64,000 nucleotides of DNA from assembly GCF_015326965.1 (NCBI RefSeq), contig NZ_CP017659.1, positions 5,956,001 to 6,020,000 of the forward strand, given 5' to 3'. How positions within the stretch are numbered: position 1 is the stretch's first letter; each line of letters begins with the position of its first letter. This document shows, piece by piece, positions 9,069 through 17,305 of this stretch. Below the pieces are notes generated by a model, which was not told where the DNA came from, did not search any database, and saw only the letters and a list, made by a program, of their open reading frames with translations. Made by a program: the position numbers and the translations under genes. This stretch comes from Paenibacillus sp. JZ16. GTDB taxonomy: Bacteria; Bacillota; Bacilli; Paenibacillales; Paenibacillaceae.

Positions 9069-9761
9069 ATGTCTGGAGTTACGATATTAATGGTTGATGA
9101 TGAAACCGAAATTTTGAAATTGATGGAGATTTACGTCAGGAATGAGGGCTACACGCTGCTCACCGCATCTCACGGCCTGGAAGCGCTGGAGATTCTAAGA
9201 ACCCATAAAGTGGATTTGATCATACTTGATGTCATGATGCCGCAGATGGATGGCATTGAGGCATGCATGAGAATTCGGGAGGAGAACAACACGCCGATCA
9301 TCATGCTGTCGGCCAAGAGTCAGGAGATTGACAAGATCGCCGGACTCAGCATCGGCGCGGATGATTACGTGACCAAGCCGTTCAGCCCGCTGGAATTGAT
9401 CGCAAGAATCAAATCGCAGCTCCGCCGATACAAACAGCTGAACAGTAACTCGGTGAGGGATGAGAACGAAATCCAGATCGATGAGCTGGTTATTAATGTC
9501 GCTTCCCACCGGGTGGCGGTGGCAGGCGTTGAGATTAAGCTGACGCCCCGCGAATTTGCTCTGCTGCATATGCTGGCCATCAATCGCGGACTCGTCCTTA
9601 GCATGGACAAGATTTATACCGAGGTGTGGAACGAACCGTTCATGGAATCGAAAAATACAGTCATGGTACATATTCGCAAGCTGCGCGAGAAGATCGAGAA
9701 GGATCCGCAGCAGCCGGTATATATTAAGACGGTGTGGGGGATTGGCTATAAAATAGAGTAA
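9069..9761 (+). CDS. OmpR-family response regulator
   Basis: A 230-residue regulator: a receiver domain (acidic pair D10-D11, phosphoacceptor D54 in ILDVMMP, conserved K near 103 in VTKPFSP) and a winged-helix DNA-binding domain (about 130-230, ending IKTVWGIGYKIE). ATG 9069 is chosen because AAGGAGG ends 4 bases before it; the in-frame ATG at 9021 has no ribosome binding site. The kinase gene follows 21 bases later. The C-terminal wording resembles VanR-type regulators, but no van genes are nearby. Confidence 0.9.
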   Translation: MSGVTILMVDDETEILKLMEIYVRNEGYTLLTASHGLEALEILRTHKVDLIILDVMMPQMDGIEACMRIREENNTPIIMLSAKSQEIDKIAGLSIGADDYVTKPFSPLELIARIKSQLRRYKQLNSNSVRDENEIQIDELVINVASHRVAVAGVEIKLTPREFALLHMLAINRGLVLSMDKIYTEVWNEPFMESKNTVMVHIRKLREKIEKDPQQPVYIKTVWGIGYKIE

Positions 9762-9782
9762 ACTTAAGCAGAGGTGACGAAC

Positions 9783-11000
9783 TTGAAAATAATGAAGCTT
9801 CATAGCATCCGCCTGAAGATGCTGCTTATGCTGCTTGCCAGCATCGGCATCACGGCCGCCCTGCTTATCATACTCTACGCATTAAGTACGCTGATACTCT
9901 CTATTCCGGCCATCAAGCCGCCGCTCGTCTGGATCATTAACAACATTGGCTCGGATCCGGTTATGCTGGTTGCGGGCATTATTCTTTTTTTGGTCAGCTA
10001 TTATGTGAGCACAAAGTGGTTTGTCCTTGATCTGCAGAAAATTCAGACTGGCCTTCAGGACATTACGGCGGGGCGATTCGATTCCAGAATCGAGCTCAAA
10101 TCCCTAGACGAATTAGGTGTCGTCGCTTCCAGCATAAACCGTATGACCGATCAGCTGAACGTTTATCTGGAAGAAATCAGGAATGGGCTTCGCGAGATTG
10201 CCAAGGGGAATTTCGACACCGACATTCCGGTTCAGTCAGGCAGCCAGCTGGGTGAGGTGGCCGAGAGCATCAACCAGATGAGCAGGCAGCTTCACCAATC
10301 CATTCTGGAGGAGCGTAACGCGGAAAAAACAAAGAATGATCTGATTACGGGAGTTTCCCATGACTTGCGGACGCCGCTTACATCGATACTGGGATTTCTG
10401 GAGGTTATCGAGGGAGACCGGTACCAGGATGAAGTGGAGCTGCGTTATTACGTAAATATCGCATATGAGAAAGCGCAAAGTCTGAAGAAGCTGATTGATG
10501 ATTTATTCGAATACACCCGGATTAATAACGGGCTTCCGCTGGATATCCGGGAGATCGATATGGCTCAGTTCATGAGACAGCTGATCGAGGAATTCGTTCC
10601 TGCCCTGGAGAAAGCCGGGCTGGAATGTAAGCTTGCTGCAGAGGAAGGGCTTGTAGTTCTTGCAGACGGCGCCCAGCTCGTCCGGGCTTATGAGAATTTG
10701 ATCTCCAATGCGATCCGTTACGGGGAGTCGGGCAAAAGGATCGACATTGCCGTCCGCAGCGATGGCAATCGGGTGAGCATCAGCTTCACCAACTATGGCG
10801 ATCCGATTCCCGAGCGGGATTTGCCGTTCATTTTTGACCGCTTCTACCGTGTAGAGGCATCTCGTTCGAAGCAGACCGGTGGCACCGGCTTGGGATTGGC
10901 CATTACGAAGAGCATAGTGGAAGTTCAGGGCGGCGAAATCCGGGTACGGAGCGATCGGCAGCGAACGACCTTTGAAACGAGGTTTCCTACAGTCGTATAG
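9783..11000 (+). CDS. Sensor histidine kinase with HAMP linker
   Basis: A 405-residue HisKA/HATPase_c kinase. Two membrane segments (about residues 13-40 and 58-80) flank a very short external loop, so it probably senses within or at the membrane. One or two HAMP-like helical stretches follow (80-180), then VSHDLRTPLTSILGF with the phosphoacceptor H193 and the G-box GGTGLGLAITKS. The start is read as TTG 9783, which has GAGGTGA 5 bases ahead; a GTG at 9774 would lie inside that ribosome binding site. It is paired with the OmpR-type regulator just upstream. Confidence 0.88.
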   Translation: MKIMKLHSIRLKMLLMLLASIGITAALLIILYALSTLILSIPAIKPPLVWIINNIGSDPVMLVAGIILFLVSYYVSTKWFVLDLQKIQTGLQDITAGRFDSRIELKSLDELGVVASSINRMTDQLNVYLEEIRNGLREIAKGNFDTDIPVQSGSQLGEVAESINQMSRQLHQSILEERNAEKTKNDLITGVSHDLRTPLTSILGFLEVIEGDRYQDEVELRYYVNIAYEKAQSLKKLIDDLFEYTRINNGLPLDIREIDMAQFMRQLIEEFVPALEKAGLECKLAAEEGLVVLADGAQLVRAYENLISNAIRYGESGKRIDIAVRSDGNRVSISFTNYGDPIPERDLPFIFDRFYRVEASRSKQTGGTGLGLAITKSIVEVQGGEIRVRSDRQRTTFETRFPTVV

Positions 11001-11061
11001 TGTTATCTTGAATGAGCGAGCCTTGACAGAGGGCCTGCAAAACGAATGCAATTTCTGTAAA

Positions 11062-11097
11062 ACAGAACCCAGTACCTCGGGCGGTACTGGGTTTGTT
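11062..11097. terminator. Bidirectional hairpin between the kinase and the split-sigma operon
   Basis: Arms AACCCAGTACC (11066-11076) and GGTACTGGGTT (11083-11093), extendable to 15 bp with one mismatch. Short T-rich stretches lie on both sides. It separates two convergent transcripts. Confidence 0.7.
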
Positions 11098-11151
11098 CTA
11101 TACTGGAAAAAGGAAAAAGGAAGAGAAGTCGTTTGATTCACAGGCAGACAA

Positions 11152-11262
11152 TTAACCGTGTTCGTCGTAAACCTGAAATGGATGGTCGATAGAATAAAGC
11201 GTCCCATCCTTATATTCGCTCTGAACCGGGAAAGGGTTCAAAAGAAATTCAGTCTGGCTCAT
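11152..11262 (-). CDS. 36-residue small ORF, third gene of the split-sigma operon
   Basis: A short frame reading MSQTEFLLNPF and ending HPFQVYDEHG. Its ATG at 11262 lies inside the end of the region-2-like gene (14-base overlap, different frame), so translation would be coupled. The peptide is acidic and aromatic with no membrane segment or signal. No family is recognised. Overlap with the previous gene, position before the operon's terminator hairpin and sensible composition support a real gene; the ribosome binding site is weak (GAGAGAA, about 12 bases away). Confidence 0.5.
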   Translation of the reverse strand: MSQTEFLLNPFPVQSEYKDGTLYSIDHPFQVYDEHG

Positions 11263-11482
11263 ACGTATCATTGTTCTCTCGAATCACTTCCATAAACTCC
11301 AGGACAATTGTTGATATGGCATCCTCTTGAGGCATATAGATATATTGACTGATTCTCATGATATCGTCTTTGTATAAATCAATGAGTTGCAGAATGGCTT
11401 GATCTTCATTCTGCTTTGCAGCTTGCAGCAAAATCATGAATTCGCGATCTGAGATAACTTTTGGATCATTTTTCTTTTCCAT
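11249..11482 (-). CDS. Sigma region-2-like small protein (RsoA/HTH_16-like)
   Basis: A 77-residue protein. Residues 16-70 look like the start of a sigma-70 region 2: an AAKQNEDQAILQLIDLY helix followed by PQEDAISTIVLEFMEVIREN, the pattern seen in RsoA of B. subtilis and in HTH_16-type partners of small sigma factors. It has no region 4 of its own. It overlaps the end of the region-4-like gene by 49 bases in another frame, and the gene order matches sigO-rsoA. The likely role is to complete a two-subunit sigma factor for core RNA polymerase; this is inference from size, order and helix pattern. Confidence 0.7.
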   Translation of the reverse strand: MEKKNDPKVISDREFMILLQAAKQNEDQAILQLIDLYKDDIMRISQYIYMPQEDAISTIVLEFMEVIRENNDTYEPD

Positions 11483-11775
11483 CGGTTCACCGCCTGTTGA
11501 GAGATATGGAGCTGCTTGGCTACTTCCGCTTCAGTGAGGTCTTCTAAGAAGAGTTTATATATAATGGTTCTTCCTTGAGGGGGTAATGAATCCAGTAATT
11601 GACCAATCCAAATGCGGTCATCGGATCTAGCATGAAATGACCCCGTCTGCACGGTACTAAAATCAGGGTATAGCGTTTCTCGTTTTCTAAGTTTTTTAGC
11701 CTGATATTGTATTCTCCAACCAATTCGATAAATTTCAGTTTTATAGCGCTCGTATGCTGTTATATGCTTTTTCAT
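11434..11775 (-). CDS. Sigma region-4-like protein (small alternative sigma factor)
   Basis: A 113-residue basic protein. Residues 52-113 match sigma-70 region 4: LLDSLPPQGRTIIYKLF, then the helix-turn-helix LTEAEVAKQLHISQQAVNRW. The first 50 residues are basic and lack a region 2. Such single-domain sigma proteins (SigO of B. subtilis, Orf7-type proteins of Tn916, UviA-like factors) work with a partner, and the partner-like gene follows directly. AGGAGGG lies 6 bases ahead of the ATG. The promoter (11892-11920) is overlapped by a LexA-type box, so DNA damage is the likely signal. Target promoters are unknown. Confidence 0.8.
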   Translation of the reverse strand: MKKHITAYERYKTEIYRIGWRIQYQAKKLRKRETLYPDFSTVQTGSFHARSDDRIWIGQLLDSLPPQGRTIIYKLFLEDLTEAEVAKQLHISQQAVNRWKRKMIQKLSQIANS

Positions 11776-11822
11776 AAAGCATCCCTCCTATGCCTGTCTA
11801 TCATCGTATTCATTATTTAGGG

Positions 11823-11852
11823 GAGAAAGAGAAAGAGAAAGAGAAAGAGAAA
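11823..11852. repeat. Five perfect tandem copies of GAGAAA
   Basis: A 6-bp microsatellite between the LexA-type operator and the ribosome binding site of the region-4 gene, read as TTTCTC on the coding strand. It lies in the untranslated leader, so copy-number change would alter leader length, not reading frame. Confidence 0.9.
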
Positions 11853-11872
11853 GTTAACGAACTACAAAACGG

Positions 11873-11920
11873 GAACATTTGTTCTCGTTTCATTGTACCA
11901 TTTTTTACATCTATTGTGAA
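11873..11920 (-). promoter_or_regulatory. LexA-controlled promoter of the split-sigma operon
   Basis: On the minus strand: -35 TTCACA (11920-11915), 17-bp spacer, -10 TACAAT (11897-11892), then GAACAAATGTTC (11884-11873). The last element fits the Gram-positive SOS box core GAAC-RNRY-GTTC at every position and sits 7 bases past the -10, over the expected transcription start. LexA bound there would block transcription. Confidence 0.75.
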
Positions 11921-11989
11921 ATGGTAATCTACTCTATAAGTTGAATTATTGAATTCACTGTAGAAATCCACTCACAAAAAGGACAATAG

Positions 11990-12028
11990 AAAAAGGACAG
12001 CTCCGATAAAGACCGAGCTGTCCTTTTT
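11990..12028 (-). terminator. Terminator of the DUF4127 gene
   Basis: Perfect 14-bp arms 11990-12003 and 12015-12028 with A and T runs built in, so active on both strands; it directly follows the stop at 12039 on the minus strand. Confidence 0.9.
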
Positions 12029-12038
12029 CATTCTCATA

Positions 12039-13751
12039 TTATTGGAGTGTGACCTTAGGATTGAGCGTGATCTCAAAGGCGCGCCACCAGATGAAATCAG
12101 GATTGTCATAAACCAGCGAAGCACTGTCGTATTCTGACAATGTCCACGAAGACCCCTTTATTTGTTTGACATTGCATGTCGGAGTGGGGGCACCGATCAG
12201 GAAAGCGTTCCTTCCGGCCAGCGTTGTTTTGTGGATCTGCATTTGATCTCGAAGAATCGTGAACACTTGCTGGTAAGCTGATTCTGTGTTAAAGAGACGC
12301 ATGTTTTGATCAGCGAATGAGGCTTGAAGATTATCGTAACGAATATTGCTTGGAGTTCTGGAATAGCTTCGGACATCGACTACAGCAAGCCTCTTATAAT
12401 AATAATCCTTCAAAAATCGTTTGAAGAGTAGTGACCCATGAGCGTTCACGGCCATGTTCAATTCGGAGGCAGAGGACTCTGATACCAAAAAAGCGTAGCG
12501 CGCTTGCCCCATGCCAAGCGAGATGCCCATAAGGTTCCCGGCAGTATTCCATGCACTATAACCCAATAGGCGTCCCGTGTACTGGCTGTCTAGCAGCGCT
12601 TCCGTTACCGTTGGATTGGCAGAGCCTTTTCCCGTGAAATCCATGACCACAGTTGCTACAAAGTTTGTTCCATTGGCATGGATACGGCTTACGGCACTGG
12701 ACACCTGTGTTTCGTCTGTGATTGCCAGGATTTCAATGTTTGGCGTGCTAGTGACACATTGGCCACCAACAACATCAATATGACGAAGAATATTCTGATG
12801 AACAGTCATGTATTCATAGTTGTTGATGATTGTGGATCCATGAGGACCGAAATATTGCACCGAAATTTGCGTTTTTCTTCCTTCCCGATGCAATTGATTA
12901 GCCATCCGTGCTACCAGAGAATGACCCAAGCCATCTGCATCAGGCAATATAATGGCCCGATTCGGATTTTGCCCCTCACAACCGCCTAGATAACGATCGA
13001 TGTAGTTCTCCACAAATCGAATTTCATTCATTTGCACGCCTTCTTTATTCGCATCGTCCACCCCAACGGCCAGGAAATCAATATAACCATGACGTACAAG
13101 TCTGTCCAAGACATAATGATTGGTTTTAAACTTATGCTGCCTTGTATTGTAGTAATGGGTTTTATTGAAGTGGACGGTATCGCCCAACTCGGTGCCATCA
13201 CTGGATATATTATAGCCGTTCAAAATATCGTTGAAGTCTGTATATTTTTTGCGAGCTATCCCCATGAGACTGCGAGACTCTGTGTACGCGTTGTAAGAGA
13301 GTCCTTCCACATATGTGGTCGTAGCGAGTCGCATAATGGTATCCAACACATAGATTGGCTTGTTGGGATAAAGCTGTTTAATCTCGCGGATTACGTCAAG
13401 CAAGTCTGCTGTCCCTGAATCATAATGGGGATACGTTCCTCCTCCGCTTGTTCGTAAACGTCTGCTACCGATTAAGCCTCCATAAACGAGCATATCGATC
13501 GAAATAATAAAACCCTGGACGGAAGAGGCGTGACCCAATATGAACTGACGAATATCTTCCGGTTTACCAAAGGTAGGTGCCGAGGTGCCTATAAGTTGGC
13601 TGCCTGAAGCTTCTGCGACCGAATCGAGCCGATTACGAATATCTGCAGCAAGAGGAGTTATCAGGTTCAAGCCTGAGGCTTGTCCTAGTTTGATTACATC
13701 ATCAAGGTTTACCGGGCGGTCATCCAAGGGTACATACAATACATTTCTCAT
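12039..13751 (-). CDS. DUF4127 family protein
   Basis: A 570-residue protein without signal peptide or membrane segment. The N-terminus NVLYVPLDDRPVN is the hallmark of DUF4127, and further conserved-looking acidic patches are SIDMLVYGGLIGSR and LPDADGLGHSLVARM. The fold has been likened to polysaccharide-acting or phosphatase-type hydrolases, but no activity is established that I can state. The ATG has AAGGAGAG upstream. It is single, with its own terminator, and is upstream of the split-sigma operon on the same strand but separated by that terminator. Confidence 0.8.
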   Translation of the reverse strand: MRNVLYVPLDDRPVNLDDVIKLGQASGLNLITPLAADIRNRLDSVAEASGSQLIGTSAPTFGKPEDIRQFILGHASSVQGFIISIDMLVYGGLIGSRRLRTSGGGTYPHYDSGTADLLDVIREIKQLYPNKPIYVLDTIMRLATTTYVEGLSYNAYTESRSLMGIARKKYTDFNDILNGYNISSDGTELGDTVHFNKTHYYNTRQHKFKTNHYVLDRLVRHGYIDFLAVGVDDANKEGVQMNEIRFVENYIDRYLGGCEGQNPNRAIILPDADGLGHSLVARMANQLHREGRKTQISVQYFGPHGSTIINNYEYMTVHQNILRHIDVVGGQCVTSTPNIEILAITDETQVSSAVSRIHANGTNFVATVVMDFTGKGSANPTVTEALLDSQYTGRLLGYSAWNTAGNLMGISLGMGQARYAFLVSESSASELNMAVNAHGSLLFKRFLKDYYYKRLAVVDVRSYSRTPSNIRYDNLQASFADQNMRLFNTESAYQQVFTILRDQMQIHKTTLAGRNAFLIGAPTPTCNVKQIKGSSWTLSEYDSASLVYDNPDFIWWRAFEITLNPKVTLQ

Positions 13752-13876
13752 TGGTCAACTCTCCTTATATATGGTTTAATTGGCCTTCATATATATAGGT
13801 GAATTTCCCATTCCTTTTACAACCACAAATCAGTTTTTTTCATTAAGCAGTCCAAAAAAAGGGGTAGAAAAAGAAG

Positions 13877-13906
13877 TTGAAGAAGCTTGCTAAGATCTGT
13901 TATAAC
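13877..13906 (+). promoter_or_regulatory. Possible promoter for the small lipoprotein gene
   Basis: TTGAAG, 18-bp spacer, TATAAC, 117 bases ahead of the start at 14023. Modest match; no operator is obvious nearby. Confidence 0.35.
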
Positions 13907-14022
13907 GTGGCGAAGGTAATTGTTCAGCTTTATTTAAGTATTCGTTAAGATTTTGGACCATGGAATGGTAAGATGTGTTCCTTATACTTTCCTTCAGGAA
14001 CGTACATAAGGAGGCAGTCGGG

Positions 14023-14346
14023 ATGGGATCCATACATCATGCGAAACGGAACATCAGGCTTACGATGGCATGGCCGACAATCATTGTGATGGTTGTTGGT
14101 GTCATGTTGCTATCGGGATGCGCAGAGTTCAAGATGTCTAGCGAAGATACACGGATTGAGAATCGATCCGCTCAGGGGATGGCCACAGCAAGCAATAGAA
14201 GCACGTCAATGGCTCCAGCATCCTTTCTCGGGCAGTTATGGGGGGACATATCGGACGGGGTGACGAACCGCACCAGAAAAATGACAGGCAGGCCAACGCC
14301 GAGCCGTACTCTATCCGAAGCGAGTTGGCGTATGGAGGTGCGATAA
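14023..14346 (+). CDS. Small predicted lipoprotein
   Basis: A 107-residue protein with a basic N-terminus, a hydrophobic stretch (about residues 15-30) and the lipobox LLSGC, so it should be lipidated on the outer membrane face. The mature part is rich in Ser, Thr and Arg and lacks recognisable domains. ATG 14023 is used because AAGGAGG lies 8 bases before it; a longer in-frame form from 13975 has no ribosome binding site. A terminator follows about 90 bp downstream. No function can be given. Confidence 0.65.
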   Translation: MGSIHHAKRNIRLTMAWPTIIVMVVGVMLLSGCAEFKMSSEDTRIENRSAQGMATASNRSTSMAPASFLGQLWGDISDGVTNRTRKMTGRPTPSRTLSEASWRMEVR

Positions 14347-14437
14347 TGTGGAGAAGACGGCTAATTGTGAATTTGCAGCAGAAATCATTTTAACGAGAAT
14401 CTTTTGTGAATGTACATTAGCAATAAGAGATGGATAG

Positions 14438-14464
14438 ACTCCTTTCCTGGAAGGGAGTTTTTTT
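14438..14464 (+). terminator. Terminator after the small lipoprotein
   Basis: ACTCCTTT / AAGGGAGT arms around CCTGG, then a run of seven T. Confidence 0.8.
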
Positions 14465-14467
14465 GTT

Positions 14468-14495
14468 TTGATTTTGGAACAGTTTGCCTTATAAT
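14468..14495 (+). promoter_or_regulatory. Promoter of the beta-propeller gene
   Basis: TTGATT (14468-14473), 16-bp spacer, TATAAT (14490-14495), just past the previous terminator and 43 bases ahead of the chosen start. Confidence 0.55.
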
Positions 14496-14538
14496 AGCGT
14501 TTACATTATATAGGCTTGTATGGGAGAGGATGGTTTCT

Positions 14539-16794
14539 GTGAATTTACGCGTATCGATCCGAAAGCGGCTATTCATCGGAATAACGGCAGCCGTCTGTAT
14601 TTTACTTGTTGGGCACCCAACTCAGCGGACAGAGGAAAGCGCACATGTCGTATTCGCTGATGCTGCAGAAGCTGAGGGCTTTACATCCGGCCAACGTGTT
14701 ACGATTCAGCAGAAGGCTGCATTGTTTCCTAATGCGCTTAGTAAGAATAGCCATCTGACAAATCTCAAGGTGAGCTATTACGGTGCCAAGGGAGAAAGGC
14801 TCCGGCTTACCTCCGTGAAGGGGGAATTAGCCTTTATCCAATCCGATTCCCGGGGAGACTTGTGGCTCCCGACATGGTATGTTTCCAAGGAAGCTGCCCA
14901 AGTGAAAGAAACGTTCCCGCTCTCGCTTCAACTGCGCAGCAGCGGCAGTATATATCTTGCTCCCGGAAGCGCAATGAAATGGCCGGTATCCCAAACCGGA
15001 ACGTCGCTCATCGCCGTAGCCCAGTGGAAGGACTGGTACGGCGTCATGGTCGCACCTTCCAAGTGGAAGGAAGATTACCGGATCTACCGCCCGGCAATGA
15101 TGTGGGTACAGGGTAAGGATACGACGGCCAAGAAGGCGATGCCTGATGGTCTGCTCGATGGAAATTCGGAAGTAACGACGGATATGTTACGCAACTTGAC
15201 GGAGCTTCTTTTTAAGAAAGGGACTCCTTCTTCATATGTGAAAAAGCTGCTCGGCGAACCGCAGGTGAAGGAGACATCGCGGAATCAGGAGGAGTCCTCC
15301 AATAAACCGATGATACTCGGCGAGACCTGGAGATATGAACAGCGGGATGCCCATTATACCGTGACGTTCTCTCCATCCGGAAAGCTGACATCCAGCGAGT
15401 GGGTAATTCCTGGGACCGGATCTTTTGAGCGGAGTTACAGTCCTGGCGATGATTACGAGTTTACCTATCGTTTTGCCGCCGTGCCGCCTCAAAAGACGAT
15501 TGAAGCCGAACCCGACTGGCGAAATCAGGGCAATCTGAATTTCACCTTCCTGCTTGAGGCAAACGAGGATGTCCTGCTCCTCAAGGGAGATGATGGCGGA
15601 TACAGCGGGATGCACGATAATTCTTCCCTGTATGCGATTGACCGTGGCACCGGCAAGAAGCTGTGGCAGGAGGATGCGGGATTTGGCTGGTATACGGCTT
15701 TCACGGATAAGGAGCGGAAGCATGTTACGATGTACTCGGCTTATAACCCGGAGGTTAAGGATTATGTGGCCAGAGTGAGGCATATTCGAATGTCGGATGG
15801 ACGAGTGTTGTGGGAGGTTAAGCCGAAGAATGAATTTGGCCTGACCATGATGGCTGCGGCCGATACGATTATTCTGGATGAGGCTTTGAATCTGAACGAA
15901 ACCAAAAGCGTGCTGAGTGTGCTGGATCAGGAAACCGGAAAGCTGCGTTGGAAAAAGGCGTTGACCAGCGAACACCGCTTGCTGAATGCAGGTTCGGGTG
16001 ATCCGTATGTGCTCGTCGAGCAGAACGGACAGCTTACCGCTTACGATCCGGTCACCGGCAAAGCGGCATGGAATGTAAAGGTTGGTAAGAGGGTTATGGA
16101 CGATCCGACCCAAGATCCGTATTTTATCGGAGGGTATCGCTACAATCCGGTATCTCCTGCGGATATGACAACAAGATGGATGCTGCTTGGCAAGGAATGG
16201 GTTCTGCTCAATATGGAAACCGGGGCGCGCGAAGCCGTGTATCCGGCCCGTCAGATGGAAAGGTTCGAGGTGCTGAATGAGCGGTATCTATTGGTGCAGC
16301 GTGCGCTGAACGGGGAGTATTTCAGCGGGGCTACCGCTTACGAAAGCGTATTGTATGACAGCCTGGAAGATAAGGAAATATGGACCGTGAGAGGCAAAGC
16401 CGCACGCGGCGCCATCGAGGGAGAACGAATCTATCTTACATTGAACGGCATTCCGGCAGCGATAGATCTAGAGAGCGGTAGCATCCTATGGAAAATGGGG
16501 ACCTCTTCCAAAGCGGGCGACGATCTCTCCCATCTGGTTGGCAGCAGCTACGGAATTCTGGATTCGTACCTGCTGGTAAGTTTGGGAAGCGATCTTGTGG
16601 TGTTGAACAAGGAAGACGGCAGAAGCTTGGGCAGATTGCATAACGTAATCACCGGCAGCGTCGATTTGCGAGAGGTGTATGCCAAGAACGGCGCGCTGAA
16701 CGTAACGGAACGGGAAGTGCTCGTCGGCACGGTCAACGGTGCTTTTATTCGTTATGATGCCCGGGCATTAAAGGAACGCTTGGATGAGCTGTAA
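14539..16794 (+). CDS. Secreted PQQ-type beta-propeller protein
   Basis: A 751-residue exported protein. GTG 14539 is chosen because GGGAGAGG lies 9 bases ahead and the product then begins with a basic region and hydrophobic signal peptide (residues 1-27); an upstream in-frame extension would run through the terminator and promoter. Residues about 210-290 resemble a small BamE/SmpA-like domain (LLFKKGTPSSYVKKLLGEP). The second half has at least five PQQ-like blade signatures: TGKKLWQE, DGRVLWEVK, TGKLRWKKA, TGKAAWNVK and SGSILWKMG. Such propellers usually bind proteins or ligands; an enzymatic PQQ site is not evident. A small lipoprotein follows after 59 bp, probably in one transcript. Confidence 0.8.
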   Translation: MNLRVSIRKRLFIGITAAVCILLVGHPTQRTEESAHVVFADAAEAEGFTSGQRVTIQQKAALFPNALSKNSHLTNLKVSYYGAKGERLRLTSVKGELAFIQSDSRGDLWLPTWYVSKEAAQVKETFPLSLQLRSSGSIYLAPGSAMKWPVSQTGTSLIAVAQWKDWYGVMVAPSKWKEDYRIYRPAMMWVQGKDTTAKKAMPDGLLDGNSEVTTDMLRNLTELLFKKGTPSSYVKKLLGEPQVKETSRNQEESSNKPMILGETWRYEQRDAHYTVTFSPSGKLTSSEWVIPGTGSFERSYSPGDDYEFTYRFAAVPPQKTIEAEPDWRNQGNLNFTFLLEANEDVLLLKGDDGGYSGMHDNSSLYAIDRGTGKKLWQEDAGFGWYTAFTDKERKHVTMYSAYNPEVKDYVARVRHIRMSDGRVLWEVKPKNEFGLTMMAAADTIILDEALNLNETKSVLSVLDQETGKLRWKKALTSEHRLLNAGSGDPYVLVEQNGQLTAYDPVTGKAAWNVKVGKRVMDDPTQDPYFIGGYRYNPVSPADMTTRWMLLGKEWVLLNMETGAREAVYPARQMERFEVLNERYLLVQRALNGEYFSGATAYESVLYDSLEDKEIWTVRGKAARGAIEGERIYLTLNGIPAAIDLESGSILWKMGTSSKAGDDLSHLVGSSYGILDSYLLVSLGSDLVVLNKEDGRSLGRLHNVITGSVDLREVYAKNGALNVTEREVLVGTVNGAFIRYDARALKERLDEL

Positions 16795-16853
16795 TAGCTG
16801 TTATCGATAGATGACAAACACCGTAGGGAGACGTCCGCAAAGGAGGAAGACTT

Positions 16854-17195
16854 ATGGGCAAGAGGCTTAAGATAGCAGGGATTTCGATCATCAGCCTATT
16901 GTTGATCCTATGTTTGGGCTGCGGCAGCAAGCAGTCGGCCAGTTATGCGTCTCTGTTAAAGTACGATGACCAAGAGTATATTGGAAAAGACATTGAGGGT
17001 GCCGAGGCTTTTGCGGAGACAGATTTGACCTTGGCGGGCACGATTCAGAAGCGGCTCGAACCGGATCAATATCCGGATACGCATTTATCGTCGAACGAGC
17101 TGCCGGAAGGCACGGAAATTTACGTAGTCGATGAACATACGTTGGTGGCATTGCAGGAAGATCGAAGGTTTAAGGTGTTTGAGCGCATGGAATAA
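16854..17195 (+). CDS. Small predicted lipoprotein
   Basis: A 113-residue protein with a basic start, hydrophobic core and lipobox LCLGC at about residues 19-23. The mature part ends with a compact strand-rich section (IYVVDEHTLVALQEDRRFKVFE). AAAGGAGG precedes the ATG. It follows the beta-propeller gene closely and may act with it at the cell surface. No family is recognised. Confidence 0.7.
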   Translation: MGKRLKIAGISIISLLLILCLGCGSKQSASYASLLKYDDQEYIGKDIEGAEAFAETDLTLAGTIQKRLEPDQYPDTHLSSNELPEGTEIYVVDEHTLVALQEDRRFKVFERME

Positions 17196-17216
17196 AACGA
17201 ACGAATGGATGGATAA

Positions 17217-17256
17217 GCGTCCCTGGTGTCTGGCGACAGATGCGGGGGCGTTTTTG
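17217..17256 (+). terminator. Likely terminator after the second lipoprotein
   Basis: Imperfect hairpin: CGTCCC pairs with GGGGCG, with an inner TGTC/GACA stem, then five T. Confidence 0.55.
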
Positions 17257-17305
17257 GTTTGTGTTTGATAAACGCAAGAACAAGAATTATTTGTTGAAAA
17301 TTATA

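Noticed and set aside
8926..9090. 54-codon frame between the acyltransferase and response regulator genes
   Set aside because: No ribosome binding site, and it runs through the regulator's ribosome binding site and start; composition is unremarkable.
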